Shown here in pieces: positions 45,720 through 57,175 of a stretch of 64,000 nucleotides of DNA (positions are counted from its first letter, which is position 1; every line of letters begins with the position of its first letter). The position numbers and the translations under genes are program-made. The DNA comes from Terramyces sp. JEL0728. Lineage: Eukaryota > Chytridiomycota > Chytridiomycetes > Rhizophydiales > Terramycetaceae. Where the stretch lies: the NCBI GenBank assembly GCA_027603945.1, contig JADIIU010000023.1, positions 62,001-126,000 of the forward strand, in the 5' to 3' direction. The notes below the pieces were generated by a model. The model worked only from the letters and a program-made list of their open reading frames with translations, was not told the origin of the DNA and did no database searches.

Positions 45720-46109
45720 CTAGCCCTCCGAACCATATTGCTCCATCCTCTGCAGATACTTTTCAGCTTTGCGCTATGGTGAGTTGCAAGATACCAATAA
45801 TAAACCTGGGTTCGATATTTGCTTGTCGGGCACAATAATAAGCTGATTAAATATCCTTCCAAAAACTGGAGAGTCTAATTCTTCCTTCAAACAAACTAAA
45901 TTTTCGTATTCGTTAATTGACACTGGTATGGGGATATTGTACTTGCTTGAATAACAATACAGGGCATAAATTAGCGTCCTGTTCATTTCCAACTCTTTAT
46001 CCAGCCCACTCAAAAGTTCATTGTAGATATCCTCTATGCGATCGGGAACATCTTGCAACTTGAACCATTCGTACACCTGTTCCAATTCCATTTTGCTCCT
46101 CAATTCCAT
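45720..46109 (-). CDS. Hypothetical protein, possibly with broken 3' end
   Basis: Exon 46109-45795 joined to 45773-45720 by a 21-nt intron (45774-45794) gives 122 residues. I do not recognise it. It contains a helical N-terminus and a conserved-looking centre (YNIPIPVSINEYENL, then ELDSPVFGRIFNQL). In a different frame immediately after, a Gly-rich hydrophobic segment (WFGGLAALASGLGW followed by MYHAVSIICFSYLQFL) looks like genuine membrane protein, but I found no 19-23 nt intron that joins the two. Either the protein ends at 45720, or there is an unrecognised intron or a frameshift. The start could also be ATG 46091. It lies 20 nt from the divergent Atg6 start. Confidence 0.4.
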
Positions 46110-46129
46110 TTTTAACTTTTTGATCTGAA

Positions 46130-47277
46130 ATGAATCGGCTATTTTTCTGTCAGCAATGTGGACAGCAAATTCAACTAGATCCATCCTTATTAACAATGGA
46201 ACCGCAGCCTATTCCGGAAACCACCCGAGGACATCTCAGTCACAGACTCTCAATTGCCAATAAATTGTTTAAACTGATATCAGAGGAAACAGATATTGAT
46301 AACCCAATGTGCGACGAGTGTTCCCAGGAATTTGTTAATATACTAGAGAAAAAGATTCATGACTTGAAAAAAGAGCAAGCGCTGTACGATAATTATTTAA
46401 AGAACCACACCGAAACAAAAGTCGCAAAGAACGATGTTGACCTGGTAGCTATAATTAACTGTAGTTGAAGAAGCGGTATGGAAAAGCAAAGGAAATGCTG
46501 ATTCAGTTGGAATCTGAACGAGAAGCTATTGATGCTGAATACGAAAAATATGAACAGGAACTGCAGGAAGTCGAACTGCAGGAGCAAGAGTAATATCTTA
46601 CTAACAAGGTATTGGAGACAGCTGAATGCGCTGCAGATGGATATACAAGAACATCACGACGACCTGGCAAGCGTGAATAACCAATTTGAGCTCGCAAATA
46701 GCAGATTAGAAGTACTCTCAAAGACCAATGTATTTAATGATACGTTTAGGATATGGCATGATGGGCCGTTTGGAACAATTAACGGGCTTCGATTGGGTAG
46801 ATTGCCTTCTAGAATGGTGGAATGGCCTGAAATCAATGCTGCTATCGGACAGACTGCTTTGCTTTTAGATACCATTGCGCAGCGAATCAATTTTTCTTTT
46901 TCCTCTTATCGCATTGTACCATTAGGGAGCTTTTCAAAGATTGAAAAGCTGGATGGCGATTTATCGGTTTATGAGCTACACGGATCTAGTGATTTTACTG
47001 GCATGCTGTTTTGGAACAGAAGATTTGATTTAGGACTAGTAGCGTTCCTTCAGTGTCTGAAAGAACTGGGCGATCATGCAGAAAGTAAAGATGGAAGGTA
47101 TAAACTGCCGTACAAGTATCCATTTTCTAATGTAGAATAAGTAAAGATCGAATTGGAGATTCGTCCATCAAGCTCCAATTTAATCAAGATGAGAATTGGA
47201 CGCGTGCATTGAAGTATATGCTTATTGATATCAAGTGGATGCTGGCGTTCTGCTGCAGTAGATCAGAGCAGTCCTAA
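46130..47277 (+). CDS. ATG6: Beclin 1/Atg6 autophagy protein
   Basis: Exons 46130-46444, 46465-46589, 46609-47115 and 47136-47277 give 362 residues. An N-terminal CxxC motif (FFCQQCGQQIQLDPSLL) matches the Beclin N-terminus. A coiled coil with the AIDAEYEKYEQELQE stretch follows, then the evolutionarily conserved (BARA) domain: LSKTNVFNDTFRIWHDGPFG, TINGLRLGRLP, VEWPEINAAIGQTALLLDTI, and after the last intron DSSIKLQFNQDENWTRALKY. Atg6 is a subunit of the PI3-kinase complexes with Vps34 that make PI3P for autophagosome and endosome formation. The last intron (47116-47135, 20 nt) has an open reading frame past its donor, which hides the true C-terminus if introns are ignored. No clear BH3 motif is visible. 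Confidence 0.95.
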
Positions 47278-47377
47278 CCGACGCGCTAGAACATCCTTGT
47301 GGATATTCAAATCCGTTTTTATTTTATTCTAATAAACCGAAATCATTTCATGTACTGTTAATTTTCAAAAAATCAAA

Positions 47378-48619
47378 ATGTCATCTCAACCAGCAACGCA
47401 ATGGTTCATTTCAGCACCGGCCAACCCCACAAAACAAGATACCATTGCAAAACTAAAGGAAAGATTGTCAAAACACGATTATGCTGAAATATTCCCATTC
47501 AACATCCCGGAATTCAAAGTATCTTTTCCTAACCAAGGTCGGGACGCTAGATTCTCTCATGCTACTATCAGACGAATTAGCAAAAAACGATACTGTAATT
47601 GAGGCTGTGGTAGTTAAAATCTCTGATAGTTTAAAAACCTTGTTGAACAACGATGTCGAACAATGGAAACAAATGTTGAACGTCGGGGACAGTATCTTTC
47701 ACTAACATAGAAAATGTTGCGCTATATCTGGAAGCGTTTTCTTGGAACACAATGAAGTATCGATCAGACAAGACGCTAAAAGAGTTGGCGGACAGTATTC
47801 TAAATGAAGTCAATTCAGTCGACACTGTAATGAAGGGCAAACTGCAAGCATATGGTATCACCAAGGCCGCATTACAAGGACTTCAAAGGAAGGCCACTGG
47901 AAATTTGCTCGTAAAGAGTTTGAATGACATTGTCAAAAAAGAGCATTTCGTGCTCGATTCAGAATATTTGATTACCCTTGTTGTCGCAGTCCCAAAGTAT
48001 CCTTTTCTTAATTCAGAAATTCAATGAAAGAATGGGTTGATCAATACGAAACTATAACGCAAATGGTTGTTCCACGATCATCACTGAAAATTGCTGAAGA
48101 TGATGAATATGCCTTGTTCACAGTAACTCTATTCCAAAGAATAGTAGACGAATTCACTGCCAAAGCCAGGGAAAAAAAGTTTATTGTTCGTGATTTCAAG
48201 TGGAATCCAGAGCTATTATCAGACGAAAAGAAAAAGTATCAGGAAATGATTGCAACTGAAAAAGAGCAATGGGTACATGGATTTAACGTAGAATTCCCTA
48301 GTTAGATTGTGCAAAGCGAATTTCAGTGAAGCTTTTGCTTCCTGGCACCACTTGAAAGTCCTGAGATTGTTTATCGAGTGTATACTGCGATACGGTCTCC
48401 CACCAGACTTTCAGCCAATGTATATCAGAGTAATTATTTCTTATTTAGTCCAAACCAAAACAAGAGCGCAAAGTCCGTGATTTGTTAAACAAACACTATG
48501 CATATATCGATAAATCCAGTGCAGTAAACGAAGAGGCCATCGATGAAGCATTACAAACCCTGATTGGAGATAAAGACTACTCGCCTGTTGTGTTGTTTGC
48601 TCTTAATCCCATCATCTAA
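47378..48619 (+). CDS. VMA5: V-type proton ATPase subunit C
   Basis: Six exons (47378-47518, 47538-47691, 47711-47996, 48017-48272, 48292-48429, 48449-48619) give 381 residues, the usual length. Family landmarks: FNIPEFKVGTLDSLMLLSDE, YLEAFSWNTMKYRSDKTLKE, VVPRSSLKIAEDDEYALFTV, FIVRDFKWNPELL and FIECILRYGLPPDFQPMYI. Subunit C joins the peripheral stator to the V1 head and controls reversible assembly of the vacuolar pump. Introns are 19, 19, 20, 19 and 19 nt, five in one gene. The next gene starts 30 nt after the stop, and AATAAA overlaps the stop. Confidence 0.95.
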
Positions 48620-48649
48620 TAAAAAGATGTTTTCAAATTTACGCGTTCA

Positions 48650-49103
48650 ATGAGCAAAAAGAGCAGAGAAGGCAAAGAAAAGCAAGTCCAAATAGATTTA
48701 AAAACCGGCTCATTCATTTTCCCAGATGGGTCGAAATACGGTAGTTTCCATTAACACAGATGGAGAGTATCGTGAAGTTGACGGCTCAATTTATCGGCAC
48801 GGACTAGGAGCTTATGAATGTGTACAAACGCAGACCACATACACTGGGCAGTGGGAATTGGACAAGATGTCTGGCAAAGGAAAGATTGAATTCGTTTCTG
48901 GAGATTCTTACGATGGAATGTGGAAAGAAAACCAGTACAACGGTCAGGGAACTTATACATGGTCCACAACTGAAAAACTAGGGGGTGAATGGATAGATAA
49001 CTGTGTACAAGGATTGGGAATATACGATGATGAAGGAAAAATCAAGTGGGCAGGCGAAGTTGCCAAAGGAGTAGCCTCAGTTATGGTGCCAAGATTAGAA
49101 TAG
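48650..49103 (+). CDS. MORN-repeat protein
   Basis: Exons 48650-48740 and 48760-49103 (19-nt intron) give 144 residues. After a Lys-rich start there are about four MORN repeats: FPDGSKYDGEYREVDG, TTYTGQWELDKMSGKG, DSYDGMWKENQYNGQG, EKLGGEWIDNCVQGLG. The size and order are like MORN2/MORN3, small proteins of cilia and acrosomes; MORN repeats bind membranes or act as scaffolds. With the CEP164-like gene this fits a flagellated stage, but MORN repeats also occur outside cilia. Confidence 0.85.
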
Positions 49104-49227
49104 GTAGATTGTGGGGCAGTTTGAATCTGTAATAAATGACTTGGAGTTATCATTGCAATGTCAAGCAGACAAGACCCTTGTTTGGAACCTTGCCATGCCA
49201 GAACAGTGTACGAGATGATTGAAAAAT

Positions 49228-50691
49228 CTAATAGTCGTTTATTGATGGAGTGTGGGCTTTGGTTTGTGAGGAATAGCCAGTGGATGCGTTGATTCTATTT
49301 AAAATAGCACCTGTGTACTTTAAGCAAATGAAAACCAAGATATAGTGACAGCTGATAGATAGCGCTTCAATCATATAGATCGTGTTTTGCATTTGGTCTG
49401 ATCCAAGCTTGTTTGTCAAATTTAATATTCCGTACATGGCACAGTAGGCAAGAAAGTTTAGCAAGTGCACTGATATGTAAAAAGCAAATAATGGATCCTT
49501 GCTGCACAGTATGTAAAAGAATTTGGCAAACGACATGTACTTGTCCCGGACTATTTCTATCTGATAATACTTGTATAAAAAGTAGGCGTTTGGCGAGAGA
49601 TTGAAAATATAGAGGAAGAATATCCACAGATCGGCAAAAGTAAACCAGTTTTGTATGAATACTGGCCAAGTGGTGTTGTAATAAGCCGCAGCGATATAAT
49701 ACGGAAAGTTGAGCAGCACATTTACTGTCGTAATCGCACTGTACACTCCTGCATTCAAATACACGTTGTTCCTGCTTCGAACCGACAACATGAAATTGGC
49801 AGTGTAGAGAACTGAGCCCAGTGTTGACAATCCAAAGAACAAATTCGCTATTTCGGTTTCCCATAGAGTTCCTAGTGCTGTTGGAGAATAAACACTCGCC
49901 AACATATAAAGTATGACATAGAATAGCCATAAGATCTGGATATATACGCGTATGTACGATTTCTTTTTACCGTATATTAATTCCGCAATTATAAATCCAC
50001 ACGATGTCAAGATGGCCAGCGCACTAAATGCAATATACGCCTGGTCTGCTGGGTAATTGTAATCCATTTCCCAATATACTGGCGTAGTCCAATCAATGTA
50101 GCTTCTGTTTTTGATGTAGTATCTGTTTACCGACACAAGTCCAAACTTGGAATCGTTAAAAACCCCATAGCTATCAGCTACTGTTGTCATGCGTCCGCTG
50201 CAGTCCATGGAATCATAGATCAAGAGTGATTTCGAATCACAAACAAATCCCAAGTTGCATACTGAATTACACAGCACGATAATTTCATTGTACCCATCCA
50301 AACTAGATGTATTGCTGGTTACTGATTTATACAAATTATTGGCATATCCTGGTACTGCGGAGATTTTATAATCGGAAGAATAAAATACAGCACTTTCGAC
50401 TCCTTTTACCGGAGAGGGAATGAAACTCGTGTAACAGCACTTACTAGGATCAACGGGCTGGTAAGCAGCACCACAAAAAGTTGTGTTAAATTCGAAATAT
50501 GCGATTGATTCAACAGTTATCGGCGAAGGATTACTGACATTAAATCCAGTCGGCGATTTTAGAATTATATTCGGAGGTCCATGGCAATACTCTAGCGACC
50601 ACTGTAACTGAAAAGAATTCATTTTACAAAGATGACGATCTATTGTTTTGCGAGGACCTGGCAATTGGGTGACATCAGTACAGCTTGGCAT
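49228..50691 (-). CDS. Seven-transmembrane protein with Cys-rich ectodomain
   Basis: An intronless 487-residue protein. The first 215 residues are extracellular in character, with about 14 Cys and several N-x-S/T sites (EYCHGPP, STTFCGAAYQP-like, KCCYTSF, CNSVCNLGFVCDS, MDCSGR). Seven hydrophobic segments follow (IAFSALAILTSCGFIIAEL, ILWLFYVILYMLASVY, LFFGLSTLGSVLYTANFML, AITTVNVLLNFPYYIAAAYY, FADLWIFFLYIFNL, FYISVHLLNFLAYCAMYGIL, EALSISCHYILVFICLKY). No classic GPCR motif is seen, so receptor function is inference. No N-terminal signal peptide is visible; an upstream exon may be missing. Confidence 0.65.
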   Translation of the reverse strand: MPSCTDVTQLPGPRKTIDRHLCKMNSFQLQWSLEYCHGPPNIILKSPTGFNVSNPSPITVESIAYFEFNTTFCGAAYQPVDPSKCCYTSFIPSPVKGVESAVFYSSDYKISAVPGYANNLYKSVTSNTSSLDGYNEIIVLCNSVCNLGFVCDSKSLLIYDSMDCSGRMTTVADSYGVFNDSKFGLVSVNRYYIKNRSYIDWTTPVYWEMDYNYPADQAYIAFSALAILTSCGFIIAELIYGKKKSYIRVYIQILWLFYVILYMLASVYSPTALGTLWETEIANLFFGLSTLGSVLYTANFMLSVRSRNNVYLNAGVYSAITTVNVLLNFPYYIAAAYYNTTWPVFIQNWFTFADLWIFFLYIFNLSPNAYFLYKYYQIEIVRDKYMSFAKFFYILCSKDPLFAFYISVHLLNFLAYCAMYGILNLTNKLGSDQMQNTIYMIEALSISCHYILVFICLKYTGAILNRINASTGYSSQTKAHTPSINDY

Positions 50692-50774
50692 AAATTACCC
50701 AATTCTCAAATAGAACGAATATGCGAGCGGGAAATCAGTAAATAGAAACTGGAGTTTATTGTATTGACGGTTGG

Positions 50775-50949
50775 TTATTTTTTGAAATAGAAAGCCAATG
50801 CTGTCAAACATAATCCAATTTTCAGCAGTTCCACGTACTGCTGATAGGTGTATTCCTTTGCGTTTGCGATTGGAAGGCTTTGATGGTGCAGTGTTTGCAT
50901 TTCCGACAAAGAATGGATTGTTGGGTCCATATTTATTTATGCTTGCCAA
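50775..50949 (-). other. Possible small-protein gene, two competing frames
   Basis: Two overlapping minus-strand frames. One, from ATG 50949 to a stop at 50695, has 84 residues with a basic N-terminus. The other, from ATG 50930 to 50775, has 51 residues ending in a hydrophobic segment (LLKIGLCLTALAFYFKK) preceded by EYTYQQYVE, which looks like a small tail-anchored membrane protein. The second looks more protein-like to me. Neither is recognised. Confidence 0.3.
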
Positions 50950-51196
50950 GGTCCAGTTTCAAAATAAAAAATACATAGTCTGAAGCTTCCTTAATTTTGC
51001 AATTGGATATGGGATAACTTCCAAGACCGCCTTCAGATGCAGCCGGGGTGTGCGGTAAATTAATAATTCAGAGACAATGGCGATTCGTAGTCAGTTTTAA
51101 TATGACTGCTCTTTTAAGTTGCTTCCAGAATCATCCATGCGTGGCAAAAAGTGCGTAACAATTTCAAGATTGTGAATTTCCATTTTCCGCATCTAA

Positions 51197-54100
51197 ATGG
51201 TAAACAAAATCGACGAAGGATTGTATTCCAGACAATTGTAAAAGCAAAATAACTGTAGATATGTATTGGGCCATGAAGCTATGCAGCAAATGAGTCAGTC
51301 TAATGTGCTCTTGGTTGGTCTTGGTGGGCTTGGTGTTGAAATTGGTACCTGCATTACTAATCTCAGCCAAAAATGTAATTCTTGCTGGTGTGAAATCAGT
51401 TACGCTATACGACAGATCAAAGATTGAAATTGCCGATCTGTCATCCCAATTCTTTTTACATGAAAATGATATTGGCCAATCAAAAGATAAAGTTACTCAG
51501 CCAAAATTAGTTGATTTGAACAGCTATGTGCCTGTCCATGTATTTGACGGTGAATTGAACGACAGTACTATTAGTAAATACCAAGTGGTGGTAGTCACTG
51601 ACCGTGATCACTATGAAAAAGTTCAAATCAATGAATTGGCAAGAAAGCATAAAGTCAAGTTTATTGCAGCAGAAACCAGAGGTTTGTTTGGCTTTGCATT
51701 TAATGACTTTGGGTTGGACTTTAAAGTCAGTGATACTACTGGCGAAAATGCACTGTCGGGAATGATATCAGCTGTTTCAAAAGTACGCTTTATTTTAATT
51801 ATAGGATGCCGATGGCGTAGTTGCATGTTTGGAAGATCAGCGTCACGGACTCGAAGACGGCGATTATGTTACATTTACCGAAGTCCAAGGCATGGCTGAA
51901 CTCAATGATATCACACCACGCAAAATTACTGTTACTGGCCCATTCACATTTAAAATCGGCGATACTTTATCATTTGGAGACTACAAGACTGGAGGATACT
52001 TTAAACAAGTAAAAATGCCTAAAGTTTTACAATTCAAAACCCTTGCCGAATCATTTGCAGAACCAGAAGTCATTATTGCTGATTTTGCAAAATACGATCG
52101 TCCAACCCAATTACACGTTGCGTTCCAAGCGATTGGCGAATTTAAAAAGAAGCGCTCTCGTTTGCCAAATCCACGAAACGACGGAGATGCAAACGAATTT
52201 TTTGGAATTGTTAAAGAATTAGGAAGGCATTTGGCATCTCCCCCAGAATTTGATGAAAAGCTAATTAAAGAATTTGCTTACCAAGCTAGAGGTGATCTTC
52301 CACCAATGAATGCAGTATTGGGCGGTCTTGTTGCGCAAGAAGTATTGAAAGCTTGCAGTGGAAAATTCATGCCAAATTTCCAGTACTTTTACTTTGATTC
52401 TCTTGAATCATTGCCAAAATCTACTCCGCTGACCGAAGCTGGATGTAAACCAACTGGAAGCCGCTACGATAACCAAATTGCGGTTTTCGGAAAAGATTTC
52501 CAAAATCAAATTGCCAATACTCGCCAATTCTTGGTAGGTGCTGGTGCGATTGGCTGTGAAATGTTAAAGAACTGGGCTATGATTGGTTTGGGAACAGGTC
52601 CTGAAGGAAAGATTATCATCACAGATATGGACACTATTGAAAAGAGTAACCTGAACAGACAATTCCTGTTTAGACCTTGGGATGTCAGCAAATTAAAGTC
52701 AGAATGTGCAGCAAGTGCAGTTGAAATAATGAACCCAGCAACCAAAGGAAAGATCAAGGCATTTGCTGAAAGAGTAGGACCTGATACAGAAAAGATCTTT
52801 GATAAGGACTTTTGGGCTGGACTGACTGGCGTTACCAACGCGTTGGACAATATTGATGCCCGTAGATATATGGATAGAAGATGTGTATTCTATGGAAAAT
52901 CACTTTTGGAATCTGGTACTTTGGGCACCAAAGGCAACACTCAAGTTGTTATTCCAGGCTTGACAGAGTCATACTCGTCTTCCAACGACCCTCCAGAAAA
53001 GTCAATTCCAAGTTGCACGCTAAAGAATTTCCCTAATGCTATTGAGCATACTATTCAGGTAAATTTTATTAATATTAGTGGGGTAGAGATTTGTTTGAAG
53101 GCTACTTTACAAAGAGCATTGAAAGCGCCAACTTGTACTTGAATGATGCCAACTTTGTTGATTCAATGATGAAGCAAGGTGGGAATAACAAGGAAACCTT
53201 TGACAATATCCTGAGCAATCTTGTAAGCGACAAGGCAGAGAATTTTGAAGATTGTGTTACTTGGGCTCGCTTGCAATTCGAAGAGCAATACCACAACAAG
53301 ATTTTGCAATTGTTGTACAACTTCCCTAAGGATGCTGTTACATCTACCGGGATTCCATTCTGGAGTGGACCGAAACGTGCTCCTGATGCCCTGGACTTTA
53401 ATGCGGATAATGTATCGGAACTCGTTAACGATAGGAACTGCACATGTCCTTTATTGTCGCTGCTGCTAATTTGAGGGCATTCAACTATGGAATTCCACAA
53501 GAAAATGGTGTCGACATGATTAAATCCATTTTGAAGACTGTCCTAGTTCCAGAGTTTTCACCTAGATCAGGTGTTAAAATTGCAGTTTTAGAATCTGAAG
53601 CCAACCAGCAAGCTCAAGTTGATGAAAGTGACTTGGACAGAGTTATTAAGGCTCTCCCAGACCAAGCCAGATTTGGAAGCAAGAGACTTGCCCCTGCAGA
53701 TTTCGAAAAGGATGATGACACAAACTTCCACATTGATTTCATTACTGCTGCATCTAACCTTCGTGCAACCAACTACTCTATCACAGTTGCCGACAGACAC
53801 CAAACCAAGTTTATTGCAGGTAAAATCATCCCCGCTATCGCAACTACAACCGCGCTAGTCACTGGATTAGTTTGTCTTGAATTATACAAGGTAGATACTG
53901 CTTAACACCAGGTTATTGATCAAAGAAGAGTTTTGGAAGACTACAAGAACGCATTTGTAAATTTGGCCTTGCCACTCTATGCTTTCTCTGAGCCAATTGC
54001 AGCTCAAAAATTCAAATACCATGAATCAGAATGGACTTTATGGGACAGATTCGACTTGAAAGGCGACATGTCTCTTTCCCACTTTATCAAGCACTTTAAG

Positions 54101-54334
54101 GACAATCACGAATTGGAAATCACAATGCTTTCGTGCGGTCAAACCATGGTCTACTCATTCTTTATGCCTAAAAAGAAGCTCGACGAGAGAATGAACCTCA
54201 ACTTTGTGCAAATTCTCGAGCTGATTTCAAAGAAACCTGTCCCTGAACATACCAAAGTGTTGATGTTGGAAATGTGTGTCAATGATCGCGAAGGAGAAGA
54301 CGTTGAAGTACCGCCTGTTGTAATTCATCTCTAA
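51197..54334 (+). CDS. UBA1: Ubiquitin-activating enzyme E1
   Basis: Seven exons (51197-51237, 51259-51344, 51367-51782, 51805-53058, 53079-53411, 53435-53890, 53912-54334) give 1002 residues, right for E1. The protein starts [18 protein letters not shown], has the first half-site [20 protein letters not shown], the active adenylation site [20 protein letters not shown] with [20 protein letters not shown], and the catalytic Cys at about residue 585 in [22 protein letters not shown]-terminal ubiquitin-fold domain closes it ([20 protein letters not shown]). E1 activates ubiquitin with ATP and passes it to E2 enzymes in cytosol and nucleus. Six introns (21, 22, 22, 20, 23, 21 nt), all needed for frame, make it the best test gene for the intron model. 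Confidence 0.97.
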
Positions 54335-54928
54335 ATAAACCATTTTTGTAGTGCTTGTTAGGTTGAAGAGGAAGCTAATGACAAGTAATATGGCCACCAA
54401 AGAATCTCGCCGTCAGAAGACTCTTGAGTTACACATATTGTAGGGGATTGCTATTGCTCTCAGTTTTGCTTCCTTTTACCTTTTCGGTTCAAGGCTCAAA
54501 CTTGGCGTAAACTCAATTCCGCTGTGGTCTTGTGACACTATTTCTGGTCGCAAACCCCATGGGGTTGAAGCTAGTTCTACTAGCAGTACCTTCTTGCGCA
54601 CTTGATGAGCCTACCTCTCTTGCGGTGAATTGACTCTGTGTCGCTGAAATCCGACACGTTTTATCAGGAAAAAACGTTTTGCAAAACAAAATGCGATGGA
54701 AAATGCAAATGAGGTGGAAAATAATCTCAACGGGTAAAATATCGAAATGCTGTATCGGTGGTAAGTTTAATGTCGACCAACGCTGCAACTGATAGTTAAT
54801 CAATGAAACGTTTTTCTGGTTGACTGATAACTCGGGATCTGCCTAAATTTGGCCAGAGTGATTGTGCCGTAAAAATCCTGGGGGTACAAATACAACGAAA
54901 GGAAAGCATCTGAAATACATAGAAAGAA
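54335..54928. other. Intergenic region, nothing further seen
   Basis: A 594-nt spacer between the E1 gene and the first phosphoesterase. Open minus-strand frames here start with non-ATG codons and look random. No TATA box is clear before 54929. Confidence 0.35.
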
Positions 54929-55768
54929 ATGCTCACCGCTATATTTTTAGCTTTAACTGCCCTAGCAGCTCCACACCAAAACCCACGCCACCAATTCAAG
55001 AATTACTTTGTTATTGTTTTTGAAAACCAAAACTTTGACACTGTAATGAACAATGCTTATATGGGAAAGGTGCTACCATCTAAAGGACGCTTGTTGACAA
55101 ATTATCACGCCGTAATACATCCTTCCCAGCCAAATTACATTGCCATGACATCTGGGTCACCAAGTGGAGTCATTATGGACTTCCATGCAAATGTCAACAG
55201 GAGGAATCTAGCAGATAATCTTGAAGCAGCAGGTTTGACTTGGAAAACCTATCAGCAAGACTATCCACAAGACCAAGGATGCTATTTAGGCGACAGCGGC
55301 AAATACTATCGAAAACATAATCCATTCGTGTCGTACGTTAACGTCCAAAACAACCCTGACAGATGCGCTAAAATTGTCAATGCGGATTTCTTGAAGGACG
55401 ATATCGCCTACGGCAATATTCCAAATTACATTTTTTACACTCCAAACATTGATAACGATGGCCATAATACTGATGTTTCGTATGCTTCTAACTGGCTACA
55501 GGGATTCTTGGAACCTCTCTTGGAAAACCCTGTTTTTGCTGATACTCTGTTTGTGATTACTTTTGACGAAAGTGCAGCTGCTTTGGGTGTCATTGAATTT
55601 GGTGGAAACCATATCTATACTCTATTGCTTGGCTCAAGTGTTACTCCTGGCTCCCAGGATAATACTTACTACACGCACTATTCCCAGATTGCTACTCTGA
55701 ACCAGCAATGGGGAGTTGACATGTTCAACCTGAAGGATACTGGTGCAGCTGGGTTTGATTTGCAATAA
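54929..55768 (+). CDS. Secreted phosphoesterase/acid phosphatase, tandem copy 1
   Basis: An intronless 279-residue protein with a signal peptide (MLTAIFLALTALAAPH). It belongs to the phosphoesterase family of phospholipase C and fungal acid phosphatases (PF04185): VIVFENQNFDTVM with the metal-binding Glu, KGRLLTNYHAVIHPSQPNYI, MTSGSPSG, and TPNIDNDGHNTD and LFVITFDES with further metal ligands. It probably releases phosphate outside the cell or in the wall. It is the first of three tandem copies and has no intron. AATAAA overlaps the stop. Confidence 0.88.
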   Translation: MLTAIFLALTALAAPHQNPRHQFKNYFVIVFENQNFDTVMNNAYMGKVLPSKGRLLTNYHAVIHPSQPNYIAMTSGSPSGVIMDFHANVNRRNLADNLEAAGLTWKTYQQDYPQDQGCYLGDSGKYYRKHNPFVSYVNVQNNPDRCAKIVNADFLKDDIAYGNIPNYIFYTPNIDNDGHNTDVSYASNWLQGFLEPLLENPVFADTLFVITFDESAAALGVIEFGGNHIYTLLLGSSVTPGSQDNTYYTHYSQIATLNQQWGVDMFNLKDTGAAGFDLQ

Positions 55769-55928
55769 ATTCTCTTATTTCCTTTTGCAACCGGATACTA
55801 CTCTTTCATGGCCGTTTGGTAAATAGGGACCTGCTCATTTTAGGAGTTGCCGGATGGCCAACTGACTTTGAGATCTGTGTGCGACCATGTAGTTGCCCGA
55901 TTTTGGTAAATGGCTGTGGTAGATGAGA

Positions 55929-55936
55929 TATAAAAA
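55929..55936 (+). promoter_or_regulatory. TATA box of phosphoesterase copy 2
   Basis: TATAAAAA ending 24 nt before the ATG at 55961, followed by a purine-rich leader. Confidence 0.6.
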
Positions 55937-55960
55937 GAGAGAGAAACAGACATAATCTAA

Positions 55961-56828
55961 ATGCTTACTACTTTGTTTACTTTGGCTGTCGCGCATGCTC
56001 TCCCTACTACCTCCAACTTTGATCGCATGTTCATTATCATTTTGGAAAATGAAAGCTACAGCACTGTAGTTGCCGATAACTACTTTGGCAAAGTGCTTGC
56101 TCCAAAAGGACGCCTGTTGACCAACTACCACGCAGTTACTCACCCATCCCAAGTACCTTTTGCTAACCTAGCCAAACTATATCGCTCTTACATCTGGATC
56201 TACTGATGGCGTTTCCATGGACAGCATTGCTGATGTTGACAAGACTAATATTGTTGACAAGTTGGAAGCTGCCCAATTGACTTGGAAATCGTACCAACAA
56301 GCCTACCCAATTGCATCTGGATGCTACGCCGGCGACAAAGGCACTTACTACAGAGTAACTATTTATTGATGATAGAAACACAATCCATTCGCATCGTACA
56401 AAAACATCCAGTCCAGCCCTGCAAGATGTGCCAACATTGTTAACGCTAATCAACTGAACTCGGATATCGCTGCCGGCAATGTTCCAAACTACGTCTTTTA
56501 CACTCCAGATATCAACAATGATGGACACGATACTTCAACTTCTTATGCTTCCAACTGGTTGCAAGGATTCATCGAGCCGCTATTGACCAACCAGTTGTTC
56601 CAGAACACTTTGTTTGTCGTTACTTTTGATGAAAGCGCAAACTTTTTGAACATTGATACTGTCCATAACCAAATCTATACTTTGTTGGTTGGTGCTGGCG
56701 TCCCTGCAGGTACCCAGGACAACACCTATTACACTCATTACTCGCTCTTGAAGACTTTGCAAGCCAACTGGGGAATTGGAAGCTTGACTTCTAACGATGC
56801 CGGTGCAACCGGATTCAACTTGCGCTAG
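55961..56828 (+). CDS. Secreted phosphoesterase/acid phosphatase, tandem copy 2
   Basis: Exons 55961-56152, 56172-56354 and 56376-56828 give 275 residues with a signal peptide. Metal-site motifs are ILENESYSTVV, then HPSQPNYIALTSG (made by the first splice), TPDINNDGHDTS and LFVVTFDESAN. The first intron (56153-56171, 19 nt) is shared with copy 3; the second (56355-56375, 21 nt) is found in this copy only, between the Arg and Lys codons of YYRKHNP. Copies 2 and 3 are much closer to each other than to copy 1. Confidence 0.9.
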
Positions 56829-57175
56829 ATTTAGACTAATAAACGTGTCTTTTGCTTTGTTTTTGCATTGTTTTTACAAGGTCAAAACGTGGTCATATTG
56901 GACGCTACAGTACTTGGCCGCTGTTCATAGCGCTCGTGAAAATTCAATTCTTCAACAGTTTGGAAAAATCGCACGAGGTAAGGAAGCCGTAGCGTAAACA
57001 GTCATTGCTAATTACAATCTCATTAGTGACTGGCAGTTTAATTAAAAATTGACTTTTTATGGCCGAAAATCCATGGGATCCCTGGCCACTCATAGGTCCG
57101 TTGGCACGTTTGGTCAAAGCACATCCTTGTGACTCTCGAAAGCACTTAAATGCAGACAAGAGGCTCTGTTCACCA
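56829..57175. other. Spacer between phosphoesterase copies 2 and 3
   Basis: A 347-nt spacer holding the copy 3 promoter. The open frame from 57059 runs into the copy 3 coding frame but lacks a signal peptide, so I use the internal ATG at 57176. Confidence 0.4.

Noticed and set aside
47116..47140. Apparent C-terminus YPFSNVE of Atg6
   Set aside because: It is intronic; splicing 47116-47135 recovers the conserved Beclin C-terminal domain.
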